In this document: one piece after another, positions 50,595 through 59,135 of the stretch | Layout of the letters: every line of letters starts with the position of its first letter | How positions within the stretch are numbered: position 1 is the first letter of the stretch | Source: a virus | Virus record (IMG/VR): IMGVR_UViG_3300017917_005063 | Span: 1-59,370 of that record | Direction: 5' to 3' (one strand) | DNA length: 59,370 nucleotides | Position numbers and translations under genes: made by a program | Notes under the pieces: model-generated | Database searches by the model: none | Told to the model about the DNA's origin: nothing | The model's input: only the letters and a program-made list of their open reading frames with translations

Positions 50595-50862
50595 ATTTTT
50601 TTAATTGTTGTTTTAGTTCCTCGATTATAATTTGCTTAAAAAACAAATTCAAATCTGTCTCGCTCATTTTCGAATAATTGCCCGTGATTAGCCTAGCAAG
50701 GTTAATTTTAATCTTGCTTAACAAATCTCGTTGATTATTCTTAATCTCTTTTAATAGCTCTGCTCTTGCTTGTTTTTCGGCAAATGATGCCAATAGAATT
50801 ATCGACTGCGGAGTATGATAATATCTTGTTGCCTGTTGTTTTTTAATTTGATAATAGCTCAT
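50584..50862 (-). CDS. Helical hypothetical protein
   Basis: The frame gives 92 residues, helical and basic (YYQIKKQQATRYYHTPQS at the start). Overlaps the dUTPase start. No family recognised. Confidence 0.5.
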   Translation of the reverse strand: MSYYQIKKQQATRYYHTPQSIILLASFAEKQARAELLKEIKNNQRDLLSKIKINLARLITGNYSKMSETDLNLFFKQIIIEELKQQLKKYEN

Positions 50863-50885
50863 GTGAAAATATTTTTAAAATAGCT

Positions 50886-51278
50886 TTATTTACAATATTT
50901 ATTATAAAATTCTGCTACAATACAATAATCTTCGTGTCTAAAATAAGGAATTTTTGATTTAAAAAGCTCTTCATATTCTTCAGCAAGTCTATCATACCAA
51001 TATTCAACAAAATTGCTTTCGTGTATTTTCCTAATATAATTGATTAAAACAATATTAGGTTCTTTTATTTTTAACTTTATAACAAAATCACAAATAGATA
51101 CAACTTGCTTGAAAAAGTCTTGATGAATAGAAGATTTATCAGACCAAACAAAAATATTTGAAGTTGCATCTGCTAAAATTACTTTATTAGTAAATTCGTT
51201 TTCTTTTTTAATTAGTAATTCTAATTTTTTTTCAATTTCGTTAAAATATTGCATTTTAGATTTTCTTGATAAAAACAT
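50886..51278 (-). CDS. Hypothetical protein
   Basis: The frame gives 130 residues, helical with aromatic and acidic content (EYWYDRLAEEYEELF). No signal peptide or known motif. It starts 2 nt downstream of the outer-membrane-like gene. Confidence 0.5.
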   Translation of the reverse strand: MFLSRKSKMQYFNEIEKKLELLIKKENEFTNKVILADATSNIFVWSDKSSIHQDFFKQVVSICDFVIKLKIKEPNIVLINYIRKIHESNFVEYWYDRLAEEYEELFKSKIPYFRHEDYCIVAEFYNKYCK

Positions 51279-51280
51279 TT

Positions 51281-51838
51281 TTAAAATAGTTTTATTTGAT
51301 ACGAATAAGATAAACCAATACCATATTCGGCTTTAATTGCCTGCGATGGAGCTAATAAAATCAAGTTTACTGTTTGATTATTGATTTTCTTGCCAATGCT
51401 AACACCGTATAAAATCGCCGTTTCTTGGCTCTTTTTGTAATAATTTGCCATTTCTAATTTTTGTTTTAGCAATAGATTGCCAACAAAAACACTCATTGTT
51501 ATATCTTTAGTAATAGCATAGCCAAGACTAGCACTGTCTAAAATAACTTGACTGCGGTATTGATACTCTCGATTATAATTATCAAGAACAACTCGATTAT
51601 TGCCGTTGTTAAATAGTCTATTAGTTGCAACACTATATATTAACCTACCATAATTATTAGTTAAGCTAATATTAACATTCCTGATTGCATTTATCGGGTC
51701 TTGTATATTTTCGTATTCTTTAGCAAACCTCAGCTCAGGATCGTTTATCTTGCTGTAAAAAGTATTAGTGCCAATGCCGAGACTTGTTGCAAAGGCAAAG
51801 TTTGGTATAAAAGCAAGTATTATTAAAAGTTTTTTCAT
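51281..51838 (-). CDS. Secreted beta-barrel-like outer-membrane protein
   Basis: The frame gives 185 residues. A signal peptide (KKLLIILAFIPNFAFA, cleavage near residue 17) is followed by alternating hydrophobic strands (LGYAITKDITMSVFVGN, TAILYGVSIGKKI, VNLILLAPSQ) and a C-terminal YGIGLSYSYQIKLF ending in Phe, the usual end of outer-membrane barrels. This is consistent with a small barrel. In a phage it may change the host surface, e.g. block re-infection. No family is recognised. Confidence 0.6.
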   Translation of the reverse strand: MKKLLIILAFIPNFAFATSLGIGTNTFYSKINDPELRFAKEYENIQDPINAIRNVNISLTNNYGRLIYSVATNRLFNNGNNRVVLDNYNREYQYRSQVILDSASLGYAITKDITMSVFVGNLLLKQKLEMANYYKKSQETAILYGVSIGKKINNQTVNLILLAPSQAIKAEYGIGLSYSYQIKLF

Positions 51839-51890
51839 AGCTTTTTATCTTTTTATTATTAATTCTCTCATTTTCTCCTCTCCTTCGCTA

Positions 51891-52061
51891 TCAATATGAA
51901 GAATATCTTTCCAGTAAAGCCCTACCATTTCGCTTAATCGCCGTAAGAACTACTTCTTTATCATTCCGTAGCTCGTAACTTGCATAATACAAATCCAAAC
52001 CATTTTGCTTAACTTTCTCCAGAGCGAAGTCTTTATCGTTCCAATTTTCTGTATTTGTCAT
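51891..52061 (-). CDS. Short DUF4116 protein
   Basis: ATG 52061, TGA 51891-51893, 56 residues. Two DUF4116-type repeats: NWNDKDFALEKVKQNGLDLY and YASYELRNDKEVVLTAIK. It may be a shortened copy of the 49412-49798 gene. It is the first gene downstream of the promoter and palindrome at 52095-52145. Confidence 0.65.
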   Translation of the reverse strand: MTNTENWNDKDFALEKVKQNGLDLYYASYELRNDKEVVLTAIKRNGRALLERYSSY

Positions 52062-52094
52062 TTTATTTTTAGTTTTAGTTTAATAATTAATTAA

Positions 52095-52109
52095 TAAGAA
52101 AAATTCTTA
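52095..52109. promoter_or_regulatory. Palindrome TAAGAA-AAA-TTCTTA (operator candidate)
   Basis: Perfect 6-bp arms with the same core and spacer as the site at 40844-40862, again at the predicted transcription start. Confidence 0.6.
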
Positions 52110-52117
52110 ATAACTTA

Positions 52118-52145
52118 AATATATATTGCTTGTTTTAATATTCAA
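52118..52145 (-). promoter_or_regulatory. Minus-strand promoter TTGAAT/TATATT
   Basis: TTGAAT (52140-52145), TATATT (52118-52123), spacer 16 bp. It reads into the short DUF4116 gene and the outer-membrane protein. Confidence 0.5.
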
Positions 52146-52173
52146 GTAAAATTATTAATTATTATTAAAAAAA

Positions 52174-52419
52174 TTAATTTGTGTAAATTATTGAAAGAAA
52201 ATCATTCTTGCCAAATTTATCTTTTACAAAAAACTTAGAATATTTTTGATAGTCTGCTGGAGCTCCGTTGCAGTGCGACTTATTAATTTGCTTTATTACA
52301 AATCTCATAGCATCGGGCTTGACATTAAGCTTTTTAGCAATATCCGCTGGAGTGTCGCCAGTAATCATTCCTAGCTCTTTTATTTTGTCTAGAATTGTAT
52401 CATTAATTTTTTTTGTCAT
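52174..52419 (-). CDS. Small putative DNA-binding protein
   Basis: The frame gives 81 residues. A helical segment with GDTPADIAKKLNVKPDAMRF looks like a helix-turn-helix, so it may be a regulator. It is located next to the operator-bearing promoter at 52095-52145, which makes it a candidate for binding the shared palindrome. Not a recognised family. Confidence 0.5.
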   Translation of the reverse strand: MTKKINDTILDKIKELGMITGDTPADIAKKLNVKPDAMRFVIKQINKSHCNGAPADYQKYSKFFVKDKFGKNDFLSIIYTN

Positions 52420-52444
52420 AATTAGTTTTTTTGTTTTAAATTAG

Positions 52445-53302
52445 TTAAAAAAAGCAATTAATAACTTGCAATCTTTCGCCACTTTCAATTTTAAGAATAC
52501 GAGTCGAATTTGTTGTTATAAGTTTGTCAAACCAAGCATTTTTCATTTTCTGCTCTTTATTGTCAAAGTGCCCGAATGAACCATCTTGATTTACAATAGC
52601 CCAATCAGGCGGTGGATTTTCTACAAAACAATGCAATGCAAAAACATTTACTTTTTCAACTCCATATTTTTCTTTTAACTTTTTGGCAATATCATTTGCT
52701 TTTATAAAAGTATCGTTATCTGCTATTGACAAGAATATTGTGACGGGTCTTGTTTTTATTTCAGCTACACCTGCGGTAAGTGATTTTATATCATTTGCAA
52801 TAAAAATTTCTGTGTCTTTATTATCATCAACATAAAGCCCGATATGATTTTTAAAATATTTTTGAAAAAGTTTCAAATCTTTTTTATACAAAAATAAAAC
52901 GGTATCGTCTGGCGGAATATACTTAAAACACTTTTTTAAATCATAGTTTTTATTGTTTTTTAATTTAGCTAAAACTATTGCTTGAGCTAATTTTTCGCTT
53001 TGTATTGTAAATTCTTGAAAATAATCAGACTCAATCTTTGTCAGTAATTTCTTTGATTTTTTCAATCTCATCCGCAAAAATATTGATTTGCTGTCTTCTG
53101 CAAAACAATAAATCAACACTATTCCAATTAATGAAAATAAGTTGCCGTCAAGTAAATAATAGTTCAGTAATATTGCAAAAAGATAAGCACTGTGAAACAA
53201 TGATCTTTTTAATAGCCAATACTTATCCTTTTTAATTCTAATAGTTATGCCACATGGTGATTTAGTTTCAAAAAACAGATCTTCATCGCTTTGTATAGTC
53301 AT
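52445..53302 (-). CDS. Membrane protein with PRTase/PRPP-synthase-like end
   Basis: The frame gives 285 residues. Two hydrophobic segments near 31-50 and 54-67 form a membrane hairpin; a coiled-coil region (~70-115) follows. The C-terminal part reads VEKVNVFALHCFVENPPP, then FDKLITTNSTRILKI and LQVINCF, recalling the last strands of PRPP synthetase-type phosphoribosyltransferase folds. Key PRPP-binding motif residues are not clear. The role could be metabolic or membrane-linked; the similarity is weak. Confidence 0.4.
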   Translation of the reverse strand: MTIQSDEDLFFETKSPCGITIRIKKDKYWLLKRSLFHSAYLFAILLNYYLLDGNLFSLIGIVLIYCFAEDSKSIFLRMRLKKSKKLLTKIESDYFQEFTIQSEKLAQAIVLAKLKNNKNYDLKKCFKYIPPDDTVLFLYKKDLKLFQKYFKNHIGLYVDDNKDTEIFIANDIKSLTAGVAEIKTRPVTIFLSIADNDTFIKANDIAKKLKEKYGVEKVNVFALHCFVENPPPDWAIVNQDGSFGHFDNKEQKMKNAWFDKLITTNSTRILKIESGERLQVINCFF

Positions 53303-53328
53303 TATTTGTTCTCTAATTTTGTTAATAA

Positions 53329-54378
53329 TTAATTTTTAATAGTTAATAAAAATTTTGCAGGCGAAGATACATCACCAACATTAAGTTTTTTTACTTTTTC
53401 AATAGCGGAAGTAATTGTCTCTTCAGTATGAAAAGATGTTTTGCTAAATTTAGCTTCAACATTATAAGAATTATGACTAATTCTTGCTCTACCTTTTTGT
53501 AAATTTTGCATTGTGGCTTTAATTTCTTCTTTTATTTCTTTTTCTAGTTTTTCATATTCTTTTACAAAAGCCTCTATTTCTTTTAATCTTGCTATTTTAT
53601 AAGTAAGATTATCATTTGGCTCTATATCTACTGTATCAGCCTCGTGGATTAAGAACTCATCTATTTGCTTGTCTTTTGTAGTTTTATTTTCTTCTGCCTT
53701 ATTAAATAAAACTCCTTTTTTAAATTCGTAACTAAACCAAATAAGCGAAGTTTTTATTGCCTTAATTATTGCATTATCTTTTTCTAATTCGAATGATTTA
53801 GTTTGCAAAATATTATAACTTTTATCTTTGCCATTTTTTACAGTTTCGATGCCAGCAATATGCAATATTGCCTCTTCTTTCTTATGCATCCACATCTGTG
53901 CCTGCACTTGAATATAATAATTATAAGGCATTCTATAACTATCATCATCTCCACAGTTAAATTCCCATTGACTAATTGCCGTTGTTTTAATCTCAAGAAT
54001 TTTATTATTATCAAGAATGTAATCAATAGTTGCTCTAAAAGGAAAAATAGCTCCAGTAATTAAATCATCGACACTAGTTTGGTCTTCAATTATTTCTCCA
54101 CCATTTGTTGCTAAATAATCTTCTGCAACCATTTGCTCGCAATCTTTACCCCTTTGCATAGCTTCATTTTCCATAGATTTTGAATATTTTTCAAAATATA
54201 CTTCGTTCATCTCTAATTTTTTTGCCAAAGAATATCTTGTTTCAAGATAACTCGGCATTTTAGAGATTTTATTAAATTGTTCTTCGTTGATAATATTCTC
54301 AGCAAGTAAATTGCCAGCATATTCTTTTAATAAGCCAGCAACTTCACTGGCTCCGATAATTTGAAATCTATTTCTCAT
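53329..54378 (-). CDS. YqaJ-type exonuclease
   Basis: The frame gives 349 residues. Recombination exonuclease that resects DNA for RecT. Motifs: IGASEVAGLL (N-terminal), MQRGKDCE with Glu81, RATIDYI with Asp119, LEIKTT with Glu129 and Lys131, and YYIQVQAQMWM. These match the PD-(D/E)XK core of YqaJ-like exonucleases. It lies directly next to recT (9 nt). Confidence 0.85.
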   Translation of the reverse strand: MRNRFQIIGASEVAGLLKEYAGNLLAENIINEEQFNKISKMPSYLETRYSLAKKLEMNEVYFEKYSKSMENEAMQRGKDCEQMVAEDYLATNGGEIIEDQTSVDDLITGAIFPFRATIDYILDNNKILEIKTTAISQWEFNCGDDDSYRMPYNYYIQVQAQMWMHKKEEAILHIAGIETVKNGKDKSYNILQTKSFELEKDNAIIKAIKTSLIWFSYEFKKGVLFNKAEENKTTKDKQIDEFLIHEADTVDIEPNDNLTYKIARLKEIEAFVKEYEKLEKEIKEEIKATMQNLQKGRARISHNSYNVEAKFSKTSFHTEETITSAIEKVKKLNVGDVSSPAKFLLTIKN

Positions 54379-54387
54379 GTTTTTAAT

Positions 54388-55212
54388 TTAATTAATTTCG
54401 TTATTTAATTCTTGGTTACCTTTTTCAATCTCTTGAATGATTTTCTCTTGCTCCTCTTCTGTTAAAGGTGGCAAATCTGTTAATGGCGGTAAGTCATTTA
54501 TAATTTTTACTTCAGTGGCAGTTTCTTTTTGTAAATCATAATTTTGATTATCAGTCTCAATTATATTATTTAATAAACTATTATTAAGCCCTGCAAATAT
54601 AATCTTGCAGGCTCTACGGACAATAGCAACTTTACATTTTTCCTCAAACCATTCTTTCCAAATGTAATCTTGTTTTGCTTTACTTCTTATTGTTTTTAGC
54701 TCAGCTTCATTGATTAATTCTATTTTTGAAACTTTACGATCTCCTAAAGTGTAAGAAATATAGCAATAACCACCTAATATTTTTCCATCGGCAAAAGGAT
54801 TAGTATTTTTGTGGATATAGCTAACATTATCGCCTTCTCCAATTATTTCTAATGTATCGCCTTCTTTTACTAGATTTACAATTATATTGGCATCAGGATA
54901 TTCTCTTTTAATTGCATAGATAAAGCCACGATAACCTATTTGCAAATCTGCATTATTACCATACTTAACTAAATGGCAGTGCTGTCTTGCATCTATTTCC
55001 AAACCTAAATCAATCGCTTTTTTAATTGCCGTATAAATCGATACAGGACTGCATTGTGTTAAATCTTTTTTAGGATCGTTACTTGTTTTTGATATTTCAA
55101 TAAAAACAGACTTGATATATCGCTCCGCATTAGGATTACCTTGCAAATCTTTTTCTAATTTTTCCGTAAGATTGCTTTTTAATTTATCAAATTTAGTTAT
55201 TTCTTTTGTCAT
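54388..55212 (-). CDS. recT: RecT single-strand annealing protein
   Basis: The frame gives 274 residues. It binds single-stranded DNA and anneals homologous strands. Typical features: CSPVSIYTAIKKAIDLGLEI, LQIGYRGFIYAIKRE, GDTLEI, and KCKVAIVRRACKII near 205. The C-terminus is acidic and Leu/Pro-rich with a direct repeat (LPPLTDLPPLTEEE). With the exonuclease and SSB it forms a complete phage recombination set. Confidence 0.9.
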   Translation of the reverse strand: MTKEITKFDKLKSNLTEKLEKDLQGNPNAERYIKSVFIEISKTSNDPKKDLTQCSPVSIYTAIKKAIDLGLEIDARQHCHLVKYGNNADLQIGYRGFIYAIKREYPDANIIVNLVKEGDTLEIIGEGDNVSYIHKNTNPFADGKILGGYCYISYTLGDRKVSKIELINEAELKTIRSKAKQDYIWKEWFEEKCKVAIVRRACKIIFAGLNNSLLNNIIETDNQNYDLQKETATEVKIINDLPPLTDLPPLTEEEQEKIIQEIEKGNQELNNEIN

Positions 55213-55251
55213 TTTCTTTTTAGTTTAATTAATAGATTAATAATAAGTGCA

Positions 55252-56037
55252 CTATTGGTAATTTTCGTTTTTTGCAATAAGATCGTCAAAGCCTCTTTTT
55301 AAGTTACCGATAAGGTAATAAACCATTGCTTTACAATCTCCGCTTTCCATTATTTGCATAGTTCTATTTTGAATATCGTGAATTCCACGAAGTTGTTGCA
55401 ATAATATTTGATTGATTTCTTTAGTATATTCTATTTTTTCAAAAATATTATTTAAAAAACTAAAAAAACTATCACCTTCTTCTCTATCAAACAAAGATAT
55501 GCTATCGATAATATTTTTACGATTTTTTTCTTGTAATATATTGTTAAAAGTTTTTTTATCGCCATCATAATTACTTATTATGATAATATGCGACATTACT
55601 TTCAAAATATGAACCACATCAAGAAAATTGGTAATAAATTTTTGACTTAAATAATTCATCGAATTAGCTAAATAAAAATCATAGTTATTCGGAGTTATTA
55701 TAAAGTTTCTAAAAATATTTTTTGTTTTATCATTAGCTGTTCTTGTGATATAAACAATTCCAACTTCTTCGTTTGGTCTTATTGAAAAAAAGAATTTTAA
55801 GTTATTCCAGTTAGTTTCTATATTATTAAGAAATGTCTCAGGATTTTTGATTTTATTATGAGGTCTTTTATCATAAAAATTGCTATTTTGTATTTTGATA
55901 TTTGTTGAAACTTCATTAATTTTTTTTTCTATAATGCAGTTTCTTTTTATTTTTTTACCATCATTACATAATTTTTCTTGTTCTGTAAAGCTAATTAGCT
56001 TTCCCCAAACCGTTCTAATTTCTTCTTGTGTTTTCAT
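55252..56037 (-). CDS. Hypothetical protein upstream of recT
   Basis: The frame gives 261 residues, Asn/Ile/Lys-rich, alpha/beta, no membrane segment. No motif was recognised. It lies 39 nt upstream of recT in the same operon and is likely involved in DNA metabolism by context only. Confidence 0.5.
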   Translation of the reverse strand: MKTQEEIRTVWGKLISFTEQEKLCNDGKKIKRNCIIEKKINEVSTNIKIQNSNFYDKRPHNKIKNPETFLNNIETNWNNLKFFFSIRPNEEVGIVYITRTANDKTKNIFRNFIITPNNYDFYLANSMNYLSQKFITNFLDVVHILKVMSHIIIISNYDGDKKTFNNILQEKNRKNIIDSISLFDREEGDSFFSFLNNIFEKIEYTKEINQILLQQLRGIHDIQNRTMQIMESGDCKAMVYYLIGNLKRGFDDLIAKNENYQ

Positions 56038-56157
56038 AGTTTTTTTATTTTAGTTGATTAAAAATCTTTTATTAAAAAAGATAAAATATATTGTCATTGT
56101 TTTAATTTATTTGTCAATAAGTAATTACTTATTTTTTATAAATAATTTAAAATATTT

Positions 56158-56316
56158 CTACCTCTGCCTTTCGCATAAGATAATTATTGCAAGACTGCAA
56201 GCTACCCACAAAAATCTACCAATATCAGTCCAATGATAACAATTAAAACTTTGTTGCACGAAAGACATAATAAGGTAAGTCGATATAAATAATTGAAGTC
56301 GCATTAAGTGTTTCAT
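56158..56316 (-). CDS. 52-aa small membrane protein
   Basis: ATG 56316, TAG 56158-56160. Two hydrophobic stretches: about 8-20 (QLFISTYLIMSFV) and 35-48 (FLWVACSLAIIIL), with Cys and Trp between. It is the first frame after the promoter at 56395-56422 and its palindrome. Possibly an early membrane protein; no homology known. Confidence 0.5.
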   Translation of the reverse strand: MKHLMRLQLFISTYLIMSFVQQSFNCYHWTDIGRFLWVACSLAIIILCERQR

Positions 56317-56369
56317 TTTTATTTCTATTTTGTTTTTTAATTAATTAGTAAAAATTAAATTTAATGCTA

Positions 56370-56388
56370 TATAAGAAAAAATCTTATA
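56370..56388. promoter_or_regulatory. Palindrome TATAAGA-AAAAA-TCTTATA (operator candidate)
   Basis: Perfect 7-bp arms with a 5-nt spacer; third member of the palindrome family. It lies at the predicted start of the minus-strand promoter. Confidence 0.6.
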
Positions 56389-56394
56389 AATTTA

Positions 56395-56422
56395 ATTATG
56401 ATTAATAGTTTTAATAAGTCAA
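56395..56422 (-). promoter_or_regulatory. Minus-strand promoter TTGACT/CATAAT
   Basis: TTGACT (56417-56422), CATAAT (56395-56400), spacer 16 bp. Likely drives the 52-aa gene, the 55252 gene, recT and the exonuclease. Confidence 0.55.
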
Positions 56423-56441
56423 ATAAAATAATTAATTATTT

Positions 56442-56801
56442 TTAACTCTCTATAAAAAGCAGGTCTGGATATTTAAGCCGAAACATTTTGCTTTTAATTT
56501 TATATTCATTTGTTCTGTATCCTTTAGCATCTTCAACAACATACTCTTGCTTTTGGCAATCGTAATAGTAAAAATCTGCAATGTATTTAATAGCTCGGAC
56601 GGTCTCGATTTTATGCGGTGGCTTCACTCCTCTTGCCTTAAATTTTTCTTGTAAAACAAAAACTTTTTGCTCTTCTAATTCTTTTATAAGTCCAGCTTTT
56701 AGCAATAGGGCAAGCTCTTTAGCTCTCTTGCTTTCTTTTTTGCTATCATAACCAGCAGTTTTTATATTTTTGTATTTTATTATTTTTTTCTTGAAAAACA
56801 T
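56442..56801 (-). CDS. DUF1064 phage nuclease
   Basis: The frame gives 119 residues. The PD-(D/E)XK-like pattern is clear: YDSKKESKRAKEL, LEEQKVFVLQ, IKYIADFYYYD, EYVVEDAKGYRTNEYKIKSK and a final F-R-x-KYP. Catalytic Glu, Asp and E-D-x-K are present. DUF1064 is found in phage replication regions and is thought to be a Holliday-junction or structure-specific nuclease. It follows DnaB. Confidence 0.8.
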   Translation of the reverse strand: MFFKKKIIKYKNIKTAGYDSKKESKRAKELALLLKAGLIKELEEQKVFVLQEKFKARGVKPPHKIETVRAIKYIADFYYYDCQKQEYVVEDAKGYRTNEYKIKSKMFRLKYPDLLFIES

Positions 56802-56815
56802 AGTTTAGTCTTTTA

Positions 56816-58099
56816 TTAAAATTTTTCGTCAATTATAAATTTACCAATTTTACCATCAAAAATTCCTGATATTATTCCGCTTTCGCCATACCTGTTTTTT
56901 GCAATGATAATTTCTGTTTTATTTTCTAGATACTGCAATTCGCTATTAACATCTCTTTTTCTATGCAAAATAATAGCAACATCTGCATCCTCTTCTATTC
57001 CACCTGATCCTTTAAAATCGTTTAAATTTGGCTTCTTATCCTCCCCTTCAACTCCCTTTCTATTTATTTGAGCTAGTGCCAATATAGATATATTGTAATC
57101 CTTGGCAATAGATTTAAGACTAGATGTAATATCTTTTATTATCGTTGCCTCGCTTTTATTAAAAACATTATCACCTTTTACTATTTGAATATAATCTACC
57201 ACGACTAAATCAACTCCATATAAATCAATTTGTCTTTTTATTGCTCGTTTAATTTGCGAGATTGATACTTGTGAGCTATCATCGATATAAATTGGTAATT
57301 TAGATAACTTATTTTTAGCTTCCTGATAAGCTTGAGTATTTGTTCCTATGTTTCTTTGAATATTGTAACCTGATATATTCGATACTAATGCTAAAAACTT
57401 TTGCATTACATTCTTCTCACCTATTTCCAATGACAGAAAAAAACATTTTTTATTATTTGTTGCAACATTTAGCATTATATTTTGTGCGAATGTAGTTTTA
57501 CCTACACTAGGTCTTGCACCTAAAACTATTAGTTGTTGTTTATAAAAGCCTCCGTTTAACATATTATCTAAAGTTTCAAAACCAGTAGGTATAAACTCTT
57601 CATTGATACTCTGCTCTTCAAAACTTTTTACAATTTCACCAATGCTTTTTATTTTTTTTATTTCACTATTAGCCGTGATACCAAGTAAAGAATTTTCAAA
57701 TTTACTGATAACAAAATTAAAATCTTTATTTTTTAAATCATTTGCAGAATTACTTGCAATCGATATAAACTCTCTTTTCCGCCAAAGGTCAACAATATTT
57801 TTAGCACTCTGTCTTTTATCCATTATAAAAGTTGCCTTACTCATTAACCACGATAAATAAGCTCCTCCGTTTTCGATATTATTAACAAAAAAAACTTTTA
57901 ACGAAACATCATCTATATATCCTTCTTTAGCTCTATTCTCCATCTCTTTGTAAATGATTTGATGAGTTTTATAATAAAAATGCTCTGCTTTTAAAATATC
58001 GAATACAAAGCTCCATCTTTTTTCTGTTAGTCCCTCAAATATAATAGTTCCTAAAAGTCTTGCCTCTTCATCAAGATTGCAAAAATTTTCGACTGTCAT
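56816..58099 (-). CDS. dnaB: Replicative DNA helicase, DnaB family
   Basis: The frame gives 427 residues. It unwinds DNA at the phage fork. A helical N-terminal domain (1-110) is followed by a RecA-like core: Walker A GARPSVGKT at 194-202, FFLSLEIGEKNVMQKF, Walker B VDLVVVDYIQIV near 295, and ALAQINRKGVEGEDKKPNLN with DVAIILHR. Full length; its start overlaps the stop of the DUF6291 gene by one base. Confidence 0.93.
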   Translation of the reverse strand: MTVENFCNLDEEARLLGTIIFEGLTEKRWSFVFDILKAEHFYYKTHQIIYKEMENRAKEGYIDDVSLKVFFVNNIENGGAYLSWLMSKATFIMDKRQSAKNIVDLWRKREFISIASNSANDLKNKDFNFVISKFENSLLGITANSEIKKIKSIGEIVKSFEEQSINEEFIPTGFETLDNMLNGGFYKQQLIVLGARPSVGKTTFAQNIMLNVATNNKKCFFLSLEIGEKNVMQKFLALVSNISGYNIQRNIGTNTQAYQEAKNKLSKLPIYIDDSSQVSISQIKRAIKRQIDLYGVDLVVVDYIQIVKGDNVFNKSEATIIKDITSSLKSIAKDYNISILALAQINRKGVEGEDKKPNLNDFKGSGGIEEDADVAIILHRKRDVNSELQYLENKTEIIIAKNRYGESGIISGIFDGKIGKFIIDEKF

Positions 58100-58953
58100 T
58101 ACTTTCTTCTCCAGTTATTTATTGTTGATATTTTTTCTATCTGCTCTTTTATTAAATCTCTTTTATCTTTACTGCTACTAAATAGTTTATTGCCTTTTTC
58201 ATCATTTATTTGATAAAATATTGCCTCGTTGTTTTTTATTTCAAGCTTATAAATAACATCCTCGCCGATCGTTTTATTGATAAAATTAGTTAAGTCTGGG
58301 AACTCGTTTTCTATCTTATTATCCTTATCGGCAGGATGATCGTCTTTCCATCCTTCACTATTTAACCAAGTTGAGACTGCTTTAGTATAAGAATTTTTTG
58401 TTTTGCAATAAGACATATATCTTTCTAGTCCTGCCATAATATCATCGAAGCTTTCTTTTTTTATAATTTTGCTAAACTTTTTTTCTGCATCTTTTTTACT
58501 TCCCTTGCTTGTGTGTATTGGTTCATATTTTTGCCAAAAAGTTTCAAAAAGATTATTCTTAGTTACTGTTAATTGATCATTGTTACTATCATTCTTACTG
58601 TTACTCTTACTATCACTCTTACTATCACTATCGGCTTTTTTGGGTTCTTTTGGGTTTTCTTGGATTGCCAAATAACCCAGTGGGTTTTCTTGGGTTTTAG
58701 GTCTACCACCCTTCGAGCCATTGATTTTATTCCTTTCAACAACATTTTGATATTTTACATCATCTCTTTTAAATTGATTTAAAAACGGTTCAAAAATAAT
58801 CGATGTTAATGTATCTTCAGGCAAAACATTATTTATTTGATAATAAAAAATTGCTTTAAAAAGCTTCCCAGCCTGCTCGTCTGTCAGTTTATTTAAAACA
58901 GATAGGCTATCTTTGTGGATAATAAAAGATTTATTTATTGCTTGATTTGTCAT
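58099..58953 (-). CDS. DUF6291 replication-type protein
   Basis: The frame gives 284 residues. The N-terminal DUF6291 pattern is clear: FIIHKDSLSVLNKLTDEQAG, KLFKAIFYYQINN, FEPFLNQFKRDDVKYQ and RNKINGSKGGRPK. A Ser/Asp/Lys repeat linker (SDSKSDSKSNSKNDSNND) follows. The C-terminal half is DnaD-like helical (WQKYEPIHTSKGSKKDAEKK; STWLNSEGWKDD). Found next to DnaB it probably recruits the helicase. Ribosome site CAGGACAC upstream. Confidence 0.75.
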   Translation of the reverse strand: MTNQAINKSFIIHKDSLSVLNKLTDEQAGKLFKAIFYYQINNVLPEDTLTSIIFEPFLNQFKRDDVKYQNVVERNKINGSKGGRPKTQENPLGYLAIQENPKEPKKADSDSKSDSKSNSKNDSNNDQLTVTKNNLFETFWQKYEPIHTSKGSKKDAEKKFSKIIKKESFDDIMAGLERYMSYCKTKNSYTKAVSTWLNSEGWKDDHPADKDNKIENEFPDLTNFINKTIGEDVIYKLEIKNNEAIFYQINDEKGNKLFSSSKDKRDLIKEQIEKISTINNWRRK

Positions 58954-59110
58954 TTTGAGTGTCCTGTATTAATTTAATAAGATTCTGAGCAAAATCATAA
59001 AACCCTTGCTTAATTCTATCTTCGACAACTTTAGGAAGCTTTAAATCTGCCAAGTCGTCAAGAGTTCTCGCAATTTGTCTATTTTGTTGTCGCTTAATCT
59101 CGTTTATCAT
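58931..59110 (-). CDS. 59-aa small protein upstream of the DUF6291 gene
   Basis: The ATG at 59110 gives 59 residues (INEIKRQQNRQIARTLDDLA). It is preferred over a longer frame to 59182, because a conserved ACAGGACAC leader precedes it as it does the next gene. It overlaps the DUF6291 gene by 23 nt. Helical; no family known. Confidence 0.55.
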   Translation of the reverse strand: MINEIKRQQNRQIARTLDDLADLKLPKVVEDRIKQGFYDFAQNLIKLIQDTQNDKSSNK

Positions 59111-59135
59111 TGTGTCCTGTGTTAATTGGTTGCCC

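Noticed and set aside
56054-56236. 60-residue plus-strand frame
   Set aside because: It lies opposite the 52-aa minus-strand gene, has no ribosome site, and is low-complexity.
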